This document shows, one piece after another, positions 52,427-62,659 of a stretch of DNA of 64,000 nt. Within the stretch, counting starts at the first letter, position 1, and every line of letters starts with the position of its first letter. The notes under the pieces were generated by a model, which was not told the origin of the DNA, ran no database searches, and saw only the letters and a list, made by a program, of their open reading frames with translations. Made by a program: the position numbers and the translations under genes. Source of the DNA: Rhodanobacter fulvus Jip2 (GTDB lineage Bacteria; Pseudomonadota; Gammaproteobacteria; Xanthomonadales; Rhodanobacteraceae); contig NZ_AJXU01000031.1 in NCBI RefSeq assembly GCF_000264315.1, forward strand, positions 84,846 through 148,845. The letters are read 5' to 3'.

Positions 52427-53365
52427 ATGCCCGCCCAACAACTCGTCGTGCTCGGCGGCACCGGTTTCGTCGGCCGTCACCTGGTGCCGCGACTGGCCGC
52501 CGACGGCCATCGCGTCGTGGTGCTGAGCCGCAACCGCGAGCAACATCGCGAGCTCGGCGTGCTGCCCGGGGTGCAGGTACGCAGCGCCGACGCGCACGAT
52601 CCGGCTGTCCTGCAGCGCGAACTGGCCGGGGCCGATGCCGTGATCAACCTGGTTGGCATCCTCAACCCGCGCGGCATCCACAGCTTCGAGCACGTGCACG
52701 TGGAACTGGTCGAGAAGGTGATCGAGGCCTGCCGCGCCAACGGCGTGACCCGGCTGCACCAGATGAGCGCACTGAAGGCCGGCCAGGGCCTGTCCAACTA
52801 CCTGAAGTCGCGCGGCCAGATGGAGGCGCGCGTGCGCCAGTCCGGCCTGGACTGGACGCTGTACCAGCCCAGCGTGATGTTCGGCGAGGGCGACGGGCTG
52901 GTCAGCCGTTTTGCCGGGCTGCTGCGCCAATTGCCGGCGCTGCCGCTGGCGCGTGCCAAGTCGCGGCTGGCGCCGACCTGGGTGGGCGATGTGGCCACTG
53001 CGATCGCCCGCTGCGTCGACAACCCGGCGCTCGGTCGCCAGCGCTGCTTCGAGCTTTACGGCCCGGATGTGTTTTCGCTGGGCGAGATCGTGCGACTGAT
53101 CCGTGACGCCAGCGGGCGCCGCACGCCTATCCTCGCGCTGCCCGACAGCCTCGGCCGGCTGCAGGCGCAACTGGCCGAACTGCTGCCGGGCAAGCCCTTC
53201 TCGCTGGACAACTTCCGCTCGCTGCGCACCGATTCGGTGGGCAAGACCGACGGCTATGCGATGCTGGGCATCACGCCACAGGCGTTCGCCCCCTGGCTGC
53301 CACGGCTGTTGCAGGAGCCCGCGCGCCAGCGGCGCCTGTCCGCGGCACGTTCGCTGCGACGCTGA
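52427..53365 (+). CDS. NAD(P)-binding protein, NDUFA9/complex I-like
   Basis: A 312-residue atypical short-chain dehydrogenase: QLVVLGGTGFVGRHLV, ADAVINLVGILN, SALKAGQGLSNYLKSRGQME, WTLYQPSVMFGEGDGLVSRF and the C-terminal KPFSLDNFRSLRTD are typical of the NDUFA9/complex I intermediate-associated group of NAD(P)-binding proteins. Such proteins in bacteria are of unknown substrate, and the bacterial homologues are usually not shown to be part of complex I. Only 2 bp separate it from the transglycosylase stop, so they are cotranscribed. Confidence 0.88.
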   Translation: MPAQQLVVLGGTGFVGRHLVPRLAADGHRVVVLSRNREQHRELGVLPGVQVRSADAHDPAVLQRELAGADAVINLVGILNPRGIHSFEHVHVELVEKVIEACRANGVTRLHQMSALKAGQGLSNYLKSRGQMEARVRQSGLDWTLYQPSVMFGEGDGLVSRFAGLLRQLPALPLARAKSRLAPTWVGDVATAIARCVDNPALGRQRCFELYGPDVFSLGEIVRLIRDASGRRTPILALPDSLGRLQAQLAELLPGKPFSLDNFRSLRTDSVGKTDGYAMLGITPQAFAPWLPRLLQEPARQRRLSAARSLRR

Positions 53366-53442
53366 CGATACCGCTGCACGCATGGCGTGCGCTTTTTCCC
53401 CGGCAGGCCTTCTGTCGGGGATCACCTGAAGGGGAGTTGCGA

Positions 53443-54627
53443 ATGTCGTCGAGTGGCTGGATGCGAACGGTGATGTTCATGGTCGTGGCGTGGGGCGGCG
53501 TGCTGTGCGCGCCGGCGGCGCGGGCGGGCATGTTCGGCTGTGTTCCCGAGCGCAGCGGGGTGTGCGCCACCAGCGGCTGGCGCGATGCACTGCTGAACGC
53601 CGACGCGCCCGGCCTCATCGCGCCGACGTGGCGATTCCAAACCGGTCGACTGAACCGCTCCAGCCCGGCGGTGGCACACGACACCGTCTACGTCGGCAGC
53701 CACGACGGCAACCTGTATGCGCTGGGCGCGGGCGATGGCAAGGCGAAGTGGGCGCTCCAAACCGACGGCGAACTCGCCTCGTCGCCGGCCACCGACGCCA
53801 CCTCGGTATACGTTGCCGCGGGCGACGGCACGGTCTACGGCATCGACGCCGCCAGTGGAAAGCCGCGCTGGACTTTCCGCACCGGCAAGCCGCTGCCGCC
53901 GCCGTACATGGGCTGGGATCTTTATCAATCCTCGCCCATCGTCGCCGATGGCGTGGTCTACGTGGGCAGCGCCGATGGCCGCGTGTACGCACTCGCCGCG
54001 GCGGACGGCAAGCCGCTGTGGTCGTTCCAGACCCAGGCCCGCGTGCGCGCCACGCCGGCGCTGGCCAATGGCGTGGTCTACGCCGGCAGCATGGATGGCA
54101 GGCTCTACGCGCTGGACGCCCGCAGCGGCAAACCGCGCTGGACCTTCAAGACCGCGGGCAACGCGCAGTTCCCGCTGGGCGAGGTGCAATCGTCACCCGC
54201 CGTGGCCGGCGACACGGTGTATTTCGGCAGTCGCGACGGCTTTCTCTATGCACTCGATGCCCACACCGGCGCCAAACGCTGGGCGTTCGACAACAAGGGT
54301 TCCTGGGTGATTTCCAGCCCCGCGGTGGCCGACGGCATGGTCTACGTGGGCACCTCCGACGCGCATACCGTGCTGGCGATCGACGCGGCCAGCGGCAAGC
54401 AGCAATGGTCGTTCGATGCCCGCGGGCGCGTGTTCTCCTCGCCGGTGGTAGTGGGCAAGGCCGTGTACGTGGGCTTGTGCGATGGGGAGCTGGTGGCGCT
54501 GGACCGGCCCACCGGCAAGCTGCTGGGCTACGTCTCCACCGAAGGCACGATCTACTCGTCGCCCGCGGTGCACGAGAGCAGCGTGTATTTCGGCAGCGAC
54601 GACGGCTTCATCTACGCTGCCCGCTGA
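53443..54627 (+). CDS. PQQ-like beta-propeller repeat protein
   Basis: A 394-residue exported protein with a signal peptide (about 1-28). From about residue 70 it consists of seven to eight beta-propeller blades of the PQQ-quinoprotein/BamB type, each with a phrase like [20 protein letters not shown] or [20 protein letters not shown]. Two cysteines near the N-terminus (CVPERSGVC) may form a disulfide. There is no catalytic Asp/Glu set for quinoprotein dehydrogenases visible. ATG at 53443 is preferred over TTG at 53437 because GGGGAG is 6 bp upstream of it. It could be a periplasmic scaffold or surface protein. Confidence 0.88.
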   Translation: MSSSGWMRTVMFMVVAWGGVLCAPAARAGMFGCVPERSGVCATSGWRDALLNADAPGLIAPTWRFQTGRLNRSSPAVAHDTVYVGSHDGNLYALGAGDGKAKWALQTDGELASSPATDATSVYVAAGDGTVYGIDAASGKPRWTFRTGKPLPPPYMGWDLYQSSPIVADGVVYVGSADGRVYALAAADGKPLWSFQTQARVRATPALANGVVYAGSMDGRLYALDARSGKPRWTFKTAGNAQFPLGEVQSSPAVAGDTVYFGSRDGFLYALDAHTGAKRWAFDNKGSWVISSPAVADGMVYVGTSDAHTVLAIDAASGKQQWSFDARGRVFSSPVVVGKAVYVGLCDGELVALDRPTGKLLGYVSTEGTIYSSPAVHESSVYFGSDDGFIYAAR

Positions 54628-54671
54628 CCGTCATGACGGTGCGCATGCCCGGCGCGTGGCAAGATCGCGGC

Positions 54672-55907
54672 ATGCGTATCTATCTCGTTGGCGGCGCCGT
54701 CCGCGATGCCTTGCTGGACCGCCCGGTGGTGGACCACGACCACGTGGTGGTCGGCGCCATGCCGGACGACCTGCTGGCGCTGGGTTACCGGCCGGTGGGC
54801 AAGGATTTTCCCGTGTTCCTGCATCCGGACACGGGCGAGGAATACGCGCTGGCGCGTACCGAACGCAAGACCGGCCGCGGCTACCACGGCTTCGTGTTCC
54901 AGGCCGATGCCACGGTGACGCTGGAGCAGGATCTGGCGCGCCGCGACCTCACCATCAACGCGATCGCCCGCGATGAACACGGCGCGCTGACCGATCCGTT
55001 CCACGGCGTGCGCGACATCGAGGCGCGGGTGCTGCGCCACGTGTCGCCCGCCTTCGTGGAAGACCCGGTGCGGGTGTTGCGCGTGGCCCGTTTCGCCGCC
55101 CGCTTCGCGCCGCTGGGTTTTACGGTGGCCGCCGAAACCATGGCGCTGATGCAGCAGATGGTGCGCGATGGCGAGGTCGATCACCTGGTGCCCGAACGTG
55201 TCTGGGCGGAAACGCGCAAGGCGCTGACCGAGCCGCAGCCTTCGGCCTTCCTGCGCGTGTTGCGCGAAGCCGGTGCTCTGCGCGTGCTGTTTCCCGAAGT
55301 GGATGCGCTGTACGGCGTGCCGCAGCGCGCCGAGTTCCATCCGGAGATCGATACCGGCGTGCACGTGGAAATGGTGCTGGATGCCGCCGCGAAGCTGGCA
55401 CCGCGCAACGATCTGGTCGGCTTCTGCGCGCTCACCCACGACCTGGGCAAGGCGCTGACGCCGGCCGATGCGCTGCCACGCCATATCGGCCACGAACACC
55501 GCGGGGTGGCCCCGCTGCGCCAGCTGGCGGCGCGGCTGAAAGTGCCCACCGAACATGCGGCGCTGGCCGAGGCGGTATGCCGCGAGCATCTCAACGCGCA
55601 TCGCGCGTTCGAGCTGAAACCGGCCACCGTGGCCAAACTGCTGGCCTCGCTGGATGCGTTGCGGCGCCCGGCCCGGCTGGACGTTTTCCTGGCCGCCTGC
55701 ATGGCGGACAAGCGTGGCCGCCTTGGCCACGAGGGCGACGCCTACCCGCAGGCGGATTACCTGCGCGAAGCCTGCGCCGCGGCCGCCGCCGTCAATGCTT
55801 CCACCTTCGTGGCGCAAGGCCTGGCCGGGCCGGCGATCGGCGCGGCGATGGAGCGGGCGCGCATCGATGCCATCGCCACAGTGAAAACTAAGCTTCCAGC
55901 AAGCTGA
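54672..55907 (+). CDS. cca: multifunctional CCA tRNA nucleotidyltransferase
   Basis: A 411-residue class II CCA-adding enzyme that repairs or completes the 3' CCA of tRNAs. Nucleotidyltransferase motifs: [12 protein letters not shown], catalytic DHDHVVVG (Asp21 and Asp23), [21 protein letters not shown] and the [11 protein letters not shown] region follow. The HD-type phosphohydrolase domain [10 protein letters not shown] (His256-Asp257) gives the additional 2',3'-cyclic phosphodiesterase and phosphatase activity known from E. coli. Length is as in E. coli. ATG at 54672 (MRIYLVGG) is the family start. Confidence 0.96.
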   Translation: MRIYLVGGAVRDALLDRPVVDHDHVVVGAMPDDLLALGYRPVGKDFPVFLHPDTGEEYALARTERKTGRGYHGFVFQADATVTLEQDLARRDLTINAIARDEHGALTDPFHGVRDIEARVLRHVSPAFVEDPVRVLRVARFAARFAPLGFTVAAETMALMQQMVRDGEVDHLVPERVWAETRKALTEPQPSAFLRVLREAGALRVLFPEVDALYGVPQRAEFHPEIDTGVHVEMVLDAAAKLAPRNDLVGFCALTHDLGKALTPADALPRHIGHEHRGVAPLRQLAARLKVPTEHAALAEAVCREHLNAHRAFELKPATVAKLLASLDALRRPARLDVFLAACMADKRGRLGHEGDAYPQADYLREACAAAAAVNASTFVAQGLAGPAIGAAMERARIDAIATVKTKLPAS

Positions 55908-55979
55908 TCGCGCTATAAAGCCGCCACGCTGAGCGCCCACCCGGGCCGCCGATCGACCCCACGCTTGCTGGAGCTGCCC

Positions 55980-58157
55980 GTGTCGCGCACCTACCCGCCC
56001 TCTTCAACGTTGCGCCAGCGCTTCCGCCCGCTGCTGTGGCTGGGCATCGTCTTCCTGGCGATCGCGTTCGTCACCCGGGTGGTGTTGCTGGTGATGTCCG
56101 GCGCGGAAGTGCCGCACACGCCGGGCAACCTGCTGTACGCCTTCGGCGTTGGGCTGGGCTACGACCTGATCACCTTCATCTACGTGGCCTGGCCGATGGT
56201 GCTGTTCCTGTGGCTGGTGCCGACGCGGACCGGGCGCATGCGCGGGCTGTGGCGCTGGCTGCTGTGCGCCGCCGCGCTGGCGCTGACCTGCGCCCTCTGC
56301 CTCGTGCTGCTGCACCGGATGTACCACGCCAGCTTGAGGACCACCTGGCCGGCGATCCTGCCGTTCCTGTTCGTGCTGCCACTGACCGCGTTCACCTATA
56401 CCTCGCGCGCCGGCCAGTGGGTGCTGTACGGCTTCGCCCTGCTGCTGCTTTACGGGCTGCTGTTCGTGGCGGCATCCGAGCTGGTGTTCTGGAACGAGTT
56501 CAGCGTGCGCTTCAATTTCATCGCGGTGGACTATCTGGTCTACACCACCGAGGTGATCGGCAATATCCGCGAGTCGTACCCGATCGGCCGCTGGCTGGCC
56601 CTGCTGGTGGTCGGCGCGCTGGTGCTGTTTGCGATCAGCCGGCGCGGCCTGCGTGCGCGCGATGACGGCAGCCGCTTCTGGCAGCGCGGCAAGGTGGCGC
56701 TGTTGTGGCTGGTGCTGACCATCATCTCGGTCGCCGCGGTGAACGGCGGCATGAAGGACCGCACCGGCGACAACTACGTCAACGAACTGGCCGGCAACGG
56801 CATCTACCAGTTCTTCAACGCGTTCCGCAGCAGCCATCTCGACTACGCGAAGTTCTACCGCACCCTGCCGGAGGACGAGGCATTCCGCCGCGTGCGCGCG
56901 ATGCTGAAGACGCCCAACGCCACCTACGTCAGCGACGATCCGCGCGACCTCACCCGCGCGATCCGCCATGCCGGGCCGGAGCAGCACCTCAACGTGGTGC
57001 TGATCAGCGTGGAAAGCCTGTCCGGCGATTACCTGGGCACGTTCGGCAACAAGGAAGGCATCACGCCGTACCTCGATGCGCTGGTCGACCAGAGCCTGTT
57101 CTTCGACAACCTCTACGCCAACGGCACGCGCACCGTGCGCGGGCTGGAAGCGTTGTCGCTGTCGGTGCCGCCCACGCCCGGCGACTCGCTGCTGAAGGAG
57201 AAGAACAACGAAAACCTGTTCTCGCTGGCGGACATCTTCAACGACCGCGGCTACCAGTCGGACTTCGTCTACGGCGGCTACGGTGAATTCGACAACATGA
57301 ACCAGTTCTTCGGCAGCAACGGCTACCGCACGGTCGACCGTCGCGACATCCCGAAAAGCGCCACGATCCACAGCGAGAACGTGTGGGGCGTGGCGGACGA
57401 GGATCTGTACACGCTGGCGCTGGGCCAGATGGACCAGATCCACGCGGCGGGAAAGCCCTTCTTCCTGCACATCATGACCACCTCCAACCACCGGCCGTAC
57501 ACCTTTCCGGAAGGCCGGGTGAAGCAGGCCGAGCACACCCGCGCCGGCGCGGTGGCGTACACCGACTGGTCGATCGGCGACTTCATCCGGCGCGCCCGCG
57601 AAAAACCCTATTTCGCCGATACCGTGTTCGTGATCACCGCCGACCACTGCGCCTCCAGCGCGGGCAAGACCAGCGTGCCGATCAACCGCTACCACATCCC
57701 GCTGTGGATCTACGCGCCGGCACACATCAAGCCGCAGCGGGTCGAGCGGCTGACCAGCCAGATCGACATCGCGCCCACGCTGCTGGGCCTGCTCGACTTC
57801 AGCTACCGCTCGCGCTTCTTCGGCTACGACGTGTTCCAGCTGGAACCCGGCCGCGAGCGCGCGTTCCCGGCCACCTACGAAAAGCTGGGCTATCTGCACA
57901 ACGATGTGCTCACCGTGCTGGAACCCGGCCGCAAGCTGGAGCAGATGAAGCCGGACTACATCACCGGCGACGGCACCGCGATCACGCCGCAGAACGAGGA
58001 GCAGATCGCCCAGACGATCGCCTACTACCAGGTCGCCAGCGACCTGTTCAAGCGCGGCAAGCTGGTGCGCCGGCCGGACGATGCCACGCCGGTGCAACCG
58101 TTGCCGCCGCCGGCTCCGGTGGCCCCCGCAACGGCCAGCAGTACAAGCGCGCCGTAA
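55980..58157 (+). CDS. LTA synthase-like/OpgB-like sulfatase-fold membrane protein
   Basis: A 725-residue inner-membrane protein. Five to six hydrophobic segments occupy residues 15-255, followed by a periplasmic alkaline-phosphatase-superfamily domain of the LtaS/MdoB type: LISVESLSGDYLGTFGNKEG, the nucleophile region NLYANGTRTVRGLEALSL (Thr383 or Thr385), FLHIMTTSNHRPYTFPEG and VFVITADHCASSAGK. Members transfer phosphoglycerol or phosphoethanolamine to sugars or lipids. As Gram-negatives lack lipoteichoic acid, a role in osmoregulated periplasmic glucan or lipid A modification is more likely. The GTG at 55980 is chosen because GGAG lies 6 bp upstream; a TTG at 55965 is possible. Confidence 0.9.
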   Translation: MSRTYPPSSTLRQRFRPLLWLGIVFLAIAFVTRVVLLVMSGAEVPHTPGNLLYAFGVGLGYDLITFIYVAWPMVLFLWLVPTRTGRMRGLWRWLLCAAALALTCALCLVLLHRMYHASLRTTWPAILPFLFVLPLTAFTYTSRAGQWVLYGFALLLLYGLLFVAASELVFWNEFSVRFNFIAVDYLVYTTEVIGNIRESYPIGRWLALLVVGALVLFAISRRGLRARDDGSRFWQRGKVALLWLVLTIISVAAVNGGMKDRTGDNYVNELAGNGIYQFFNAFRSSHLDYAKFYRTLPEDEAFRRVRAMLKTPNATYVSDDPRDLTRAIRHAGPEQHLNVVLISVESLSGDYLGTFGNKEGITPYLDALVDQSLFFDNLYANGTRTVRGLEALSLSVPPTPGDSLLKEKNNENLFSLADIFNDRGYQSDFVYGGYGEFDNMNQFFGSNGYRTVDRRDIPKSATIHSENVWGVADEDLYTLALGQMDQIHAAGKPFFLHIMTTSNHRPYTFPEGRVKQAEHTRAGAVAYTDWSIGDFIRRAREKPYFADTVFVITADHCASSAGKTSVPINRYHIPLWIYAPAHIKPQRVERLTSQIDIAPTLLGLLDFSYRSRFFGYDVFQLEPGRERAFPATYEKLGYLHNDVLTVLEPGRKLEQMKPDYITGDGTAITPQNEEQIAQTIAYYQVASDLFKRGKLVRRPDDATPVQPLPPPAPVAPATASSTSAP

Positions 58158-58291
58158 ACGCCTCACCGGCGGGCGGGCATGTCCGCGGCATGACGCGCGT
58201 GAGACAGCGTTGTCACGCCCGTGTCCGCGATACGTAACGCCGCCTCCCCAAGCTGCGCGGATGTCATTCGCGCCTCAGGGGAACGCCATCC

Positions 58292-61099
58292 ATGTCTTCA
58301 TCCATCATCGGACGCCTGCGGCGTGCGTCGCTGTGGCTTTCGCTGGGCGTGGCGCTTGCGCCCTCGCTCGCATTGGCCGATCCCGCGCCTGAACTGAACG
58401 GCCGCGTCACCGACAGCACCGGCAGCCACGGCTTCCAGGGCGCCCGCGTGCGCGTGGTCGAGCTGGGCCGCAGCATCGCCACCGACGCCGACGGCCGCTT
58501 TCATCTGGACGCGCTGGCACCAGGCACGTACACGCTGGCGGTCGACTATGTCGGTGCGCCGGAAGTGCGCCGCACGGTCACCGTCGGCACCGAGCCGGCC
58601 AACATCACCATCCCGATCGGCGCCGACGTGCGGACGATGGATAACGTGCTGGTGATCGGCTACGCCGCCGGCCAGGCGTCGGCGATCAACCAGCAGCGCA
58701 ACGCGGACAACTTCCGCAACGTGGTGTCGGCCGATGGCATCGGCCAGTTCCCCGACCAGAACGTCACCGAAGCGGTGCAGCGCCTGCCCGGCGTGTCGAT
58801 CGCGCGCGACCAGGGCGAAGGCCGCTTCATCGTGGTGCGCGGCATCGACCCCAACCTCAATGCGGTCAGCATCGGCGGCGTGCGCGTGCCGTCGGCCGAG
58901 AAGGACGCGCGCCAGGTGGCGCTGGACGTGATCCCGTCCGAGCTGATCTCCGGCATCGAGGTCAACAAGACGCTGACGCCAGACATGGATGGCGACGGCA
59001 TCGGCGCCTCGATCAACGTCAAGACGCTGTCCGCGTTCGACCGCGGCAACGGCAACGGCATGCACGGCAGCGGCAAGCTCGAAGGCGGCTACAACACGTC
59101 GCGCTCGCGCTGGAGCCCCAAGGGCGGCTTCAGCTTCTCCGACACCTTCGATGCCGGCGGCGACAACAACCTCGGCCTCGCCATCGGCGGCTCCTGGCAG
59201 AAGCGCTACCTCGGCACCGATGGCGAGGAAACCAAGGACGGCTTCGTGCGGCGCGAAGCCCCCGATGGCAGCGAGTACCGCATCCCGGAACGGCTCAGCC
59301 AGCGCCGCTACGAAGTGGAGCGCGACCGCAAGGCGGCCACCGCCAACATCGACTGGATCGTCAGCGACAGCACCAGCGTGTACCTGCACACCTTGTTCAG
59401 CGATTTCCGCGACAACGAGGATCGCCAGCAGAGCCAATATCGTTTCGACAAGGGCGACGTGGCCACGCTCGATGCGGAAGGCGGCACGTTCAGCGGGGGC
59501 CGCATCGACAAGCAGGTGAAGCTGCGCGTGGAAACGCAGCGCATCCAGTCGTATGCGCTGGGCGGCCAGACCATGATCGACCCGTGGACGATCGACTACG
59601 AACTGGCCTGGTCCAAGGCCGACGAGGCCGAAAAGGGTCACATCGAGGCCGAATTCCAGGGCAAGCAGGACATCGGCATCCGCAACCCGCTGGGCACGCG
59701 GCCCACCGCTTATCCGCTGGATGCGGACACCTTTGCCGACCCGGACACCTATACGTTCGACAAGCTGACCATCGACGACAGCCAGACCACCGACGTCGAA
59801 CGCTCGGCCCGGCTCGACCTGCGCCGCGAGCTCGACCTGTCCAGCGGCAGCGCCTTCATCAAGTTCGGCGGCAAGCTGCGTCGTCGCAGCAAGGACACCA
59901 ACCCGGATACCTACACCTGGGAATACGACGGCGACGACGACCTGCCGCTGACCGGCTTTGTGCGCCCGGGCGTCGACTGGGGCTTCGGCGACTTCGGCCC
60001 CGGCATCGCCGCCGGCCCCGTTCGCGACTATGTCGGCGCGGGCCTGCCCGGTTCGGTGCTCAACCAGGAAGACACCGAAGCCGATTCCCGCGGCGGTGAT
60101 TTCGACATGCGCGAGAACATCGACGCCGGCTACCTGATGGGCGGTTATGAAACCGGCAACTGGCACTGGGTCGGCGGCGCCCGCGTCGAGCGCACCGACT
60201 TCACCGCGCACGGCGTGCGCATCCTGGCCGACGACGTCTCCGACGAGGTGCAGTTCCTGCCGGTCTCCGCGCGCAAGCGCTACACCGACGTGCTTCCGCA
60301 GTTGAACCTGCGCTACGACCTCAGCCCGCAGTCACTGCTGCGCGCGGCGGTGACCCGCAGCGTGGCGCGCGCCAATTTCGGCGACCTCTCGCCGGGCAGC
60401 GAACTCAGCGTCGAGCGCGACGACGACGGCAACGTCGAACACCGCGAGATCTCCACCGGCAACCCACTGCTCGATCCGTACCGCTCCGACAACATCGACC
60501 TGGCCTGGGAGTACTACCCCAGCGGCCTGGGCGCGCTGACCGCGGGCGTGTTCTACAAGCACATCCGCAACTACGTGGTGAACGTGGACCTCGCCGGGCG
60601 GGGCGCCTACGCCGACTACGACAAGGCCGAGACGGTGGTCAACGGCGACAGCGCGAAACTCTACGGCCTCGAGCTCTCGTGGACGCGGAAATTCGAGAAC
60701 GGTTTCCTGCTCAACACCAACGCCACGCTGTCGCACAGCAAGGCCACGCTGGGCCTGCGCGAAGGCAGCATCCCGCTGCCGAACCAATCGAAACTGCTGG
60801 CCAACCTGGTGCTGGGCTACGAACGCGGGCCGCTGACCCTGCGCCTGTCCAACGCCTGGCTGGGCAAGCGCCTGATCGCCATGGACGATCCGGCCGACCC
60901 CGCCCAGGACATCTACGAACAAGGCCACCTGCAGGTCGATCTGTCGGCCAAGTGGCGCATCGCCAAGGGCTGGCGCGCCTATGCCGAGGTGGTCAACCTG
61001 ACCGACCGCCCGTACGCGGCGCGCTACGGCTCCGGTGGCTTGCTGCAATACGAAAAATACGGTCGCGTGTACAACCTTGGCGTGGAGGCCAGTTTCTGA
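58292..61099 (+). CDS. TonB-dependent outer membrane receptor
   Basis: A 935-residue outer membrane receptor. Signal peptide about 1-30; a carboxypeptidase-regulatory-like domain (about 34-110, with GRVTDSTGSHGFQGARVRVV); plug domain with NVTEAVQRLPGVSIARDQGE and VVRGIDPNLNAVSIGGVRVP, typical of TonB-Xanth-Caul receptors; then the 22-stranded barrel, ending in NLGVEASF. Members of this group import complex carbohydrates and other large ligands. Its stop codon overlaps the start of the phytase-like gene, so the two are cotranslated and probably handle one substrate. Confidence 0.93.
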   Translation: MSSSIIGRLRRASLWLSLGVALAPSLALADPAPELNGRVTDSTGSHGFQGARVRVVELGRSIATDADGRFHLDALAPGTYTLAVDYVGAPEVRRTVTVGTEPANITIPIGADVRTMDNVLVIGYAAGQASAINQQRNADNFRNVVSADGIGQFPDQNVTEAVQRLPGVSIARDQGEGRFIVVRGIDPNLNAVSIGGVRVPSAEKDARQVALDVIPSELISGIEVNKTLTPDMDGDGIGASINVKTLSAFDRGNGNGMHGSGKLEGGYNTSRSRWSPKGGFSFSDTFDAGGDNNLGLAIGGSWQKRYLGTDGEETKDGFVRREAPDGSEYRIPERLSQRRYEVERDRKAATANIDWIVSDSTSVYLHTLFSDFRDNEDRQQSQYRFDKGDVATLDAEGGTFSGGRIDKQVKLRVETQRIQSYALGGQTMIDPWTIDYELAWSKADEAEKGHIEAEFQGKQDIGIRNPLGTRPTAYPLDADTFADPDTYTFDKLTIDDSQTTDVERSARLDLRRELDLSSGSAFIKFGGKLRRRSKDTNPDTYTWEYDGDDDLPLTGFVRPGVDWGFGDFGPGIAAGPVRDYVGAGLPGSVLNQEDTEADSRGGDFDMRENIDAGYLMGGYETGNWHWVGGARVERTDFTAHGVRILADDVSDEVQFLPVSARKRYTDVLPQLNLRYDLSPQSLLRAAVTRSVARANFGDLSPGSELSVERDDDGNVEHREISTGNPLLDPYRSDNIDLAWEYYPSGLGALTAGVFYKHIRNYVVNVDLAGRGAYADYDKAETVVNGDSAKLYGLELSWTRKFENGFLLNTNATLSHSKATLGLREGSIPLPNQSKLLANLVLGYERGPLTLRLSNAWLGKRLIAMDDPADPAQDIYEQGHLQVDLSAKWRIAKGWRAYAEVVNLTDRPYAARYGSGGLLQYEKYGRVYNLGVEASF

Positions 61100-62208
61100 T
61101 GACCCATCAACCGCTGCTCAAATCCCTGCCGCTGCTGTCGGCCCTGCTCGCCCTGGGCGCCTGCGGTGCGGACCACAACGCCACGCCGGCGCCCGCGCCC
61201 GCCAGCACCGCCACAGCCAGTGCCGCGGCCGCCGCCAGCCCCGTCGTCAAGGAGGCCTTCATTACCGCCTCGGCCGAAGCGGACAACATCGACTCCGTGG
61301 CCACCTGGCATGCGCCGGACGGCAGCGCGCGCCTGTACGCCACCGCCAAGCACACCGACGCCGTGCGCGTTTACGACGCCGAAACCGGCAAGCCAATCGG
61401 CAGCATCGGCAGCCCGGGCAGCGGCGCGGGCCAGTTGAGCCGGCCGAACGGCATCGCGGTGATCGACGACCGCCTGTTCGTGGTCGAGCGCGACAACCAC
61501 CGCGTGCAGGTGTTCGCCCTGCCCGATGGCAAACCGCTGGGCAGTTTCGGCGCGGACGTGCTGAAGAAACCCTATGGCCTGTGGATCCGCGCCGTCGACG
61601 GCGGCTACGACGTGGACGTCACCGACGACTGGATGGCCGAGGACACCAGCGAAGCCGATGCGCACAAGCGCGTGCTGCGCTTCCGTGTCGGTGCGGGCAA
61701 ATCGCTGGACGCGCAGCAAATCGGTGCGTTCGGCGAGGCGGATGGCGCCGGCCGCCTGCATGTCGTTGAATCCATCTGGGGCGATCCGGTCCACGACAAC
61801 CTGCTGGTCGCCGAGGAATACGAAGCCGCCGGCTCACGCCTGAAGCTGTTCGACCTCAAGGGCAACTACCGCGGCCGCGACGTCGGCAACGGCATCTACC
61901 GCCATCAGGCCGAAGGCATCGCGCTGTACGCCTGCACCGACGGCAGCGGTTACTGGATCGGCTCGGACCAGTCCGTCACCGACCAGCGCTACCTGGTATT
62001 CGACCGCGTCAGTTTCGATTACCTCGGCGCGCTGCGCCCCGCCGAAGCCAGCAACACCGATGGCGTGTGGCTGGACCAGCGGGCGACGGCGCGTTTCCCG
62101 GCCGGCGCTTTCTACGTGGCGCACAACGACCACGCGGTGGCCGCTTTCGACTGGCGCGATATCGCCACGCCGCTGAAGCTGCGCACGGACTGCACGCTGG
62201 CGCCCTGA
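61099..62208 (+). CDS. phytase-like beta-propeller lipoprotein
   Basis: A 369-residue lipoprotein (lipobox LGAC ending at Cys22) with a linker and a six-bladed beta-propeller related to the beta-propeller phytases (myo-inositol hexakisphosphate phosphatases): DNIDSVATWHAPDGSARLYA, KHTDAVRVYDAETGKPIGSI, GQLSRPNGIAVIDDRLFVVE, VTDDWMAED, and GIYRHQAEGIALYACTDGSG matching the EGxxxD region. The usual DDPAIW start is changed to SVATW, so activity is likely but not proven. Being coupled to a TonB receptor it probably releases phosphate or inositol phosphate at the surface or periplasm. Confidence 0.82.
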   Translation: MTHQPLLKSLPLLSALLALGACGADHNATPAPAPASTATASAAAAASPVVKEAFITASAEADNIDSVATWHAPDGSARLYATAKHTDAVRVYDAETGKPIGSIGSPGSGAGQLSRPNGIAVIDDRLFVVERDNHRVQVFALPDGKPLGSFGADVLKKPYGLWIRAVDGGYDVDVTDDWMAEDTSEADAHKRVLRFRVGAGKSLDAQQIGAFGEADGAGRLHVVESIWGDPVHDNLLVAEEYEAAGSRLKLFDLKGNYRGRDVGNGIYRHQAEGIALYACTDGSGYWIGSDQSVTDQRYLVFDRVSFDYLGALRPAEASNTDGVWLDQRATARFPAGAFYVAHNDHAVAAFDWRDIATPLKLRTDCTLAP

Positions 62209-62246
62209 AACCGGCGGCCGCACCGGCCACGGTCGCGGCGACCGGA

Positions 62247-62651
62247 TCAACCGACGCGCACGAACCTTGCCTCGATGCCCGCCAGCACGCGGGCCAGTGG
62301 CGTGCGCAGCAGCAACAGCGCCACGAGAATGCCGATACCGTCCGCCAGCACATCCCAGGTGCTGGCATCGCGCGGCGGATCCAGCCACTGCGCGAATTCG
62401 ATGAACACACCGAACGCGAGGCAGCCCAGCGCGATCCCCACCCAGGCGCGGCGACCGCGGTAGACATTGCCCCACCAGCCCATCAGGCCGCAGAACGTAC
62501 TGGCATGCAGCAGCTTGTCGCCGTAAGTGAACGTCAAGGCAATGCTCGGGTCCGGCGTGAGCGCCATCCACATCACGAACAGCATGATCGCGCCGCCCAG
62601 CGCCACCCAGGCCCGATGCCAGCGCAACCGTGCGGACGTCTGGACGTCCAT
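62247..62651 (-). CDS. VanZ-like membrane protein
   Basis: A 134-residue integral-membrane protein with four hydrophobic segments: AWVALGGAIMLFVMWMAL, then TFTYGDKLLHASTFCGLMGW with the KxxH motif of the VanZ family, IALGCLAFGVFIEFAQWLDP and a final DVLADGIGILVALLLL. VanZ-like domains are of unknown general function. The frame permits a TTG at 62663 that would overlap the stop of the following methyltransferase gene; the ATG at 62651 (MDVQTSARL) is an equal choice. The overlap argues for cotranscription with the methyltransferase. Confidence 0.83.
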   Translation of the reverse strand: MDVQTSARLRWHRAWVALGGAIMLFVMWMALTPDPSIALTFTYGDKLLHASTFCGLMGWWGNVYRGRRAWVGIALGCLAFGVFIEFAQWLDPPRDASTWDVLADGIGILVALLLLRTPLARVLAGIEARFVRVG

Positions 62652-62659
62652 CGCATCGA

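Noticed and set aside
53443..53457. Fifteen identical bases (GTCGTCGAGTGGCTG) shared by the start of the PQQ-repeat gene and the inverted-repeat element at 44612-44626
   Set aside because: The similarity stops sharply, lies in a coding start, and a 15-base match is expected by chance in 64 kb of biased composition.
61099..62208. Reading the phytase-like protein as an NHL-repeat or SMP-30-like protein
   Set aside because: Blade motifs and the EGIALY region fit the phytase family better, and the coupling to a TonB receptor is known for that group; the alternative is kept only as a residual doubt in the confidence.
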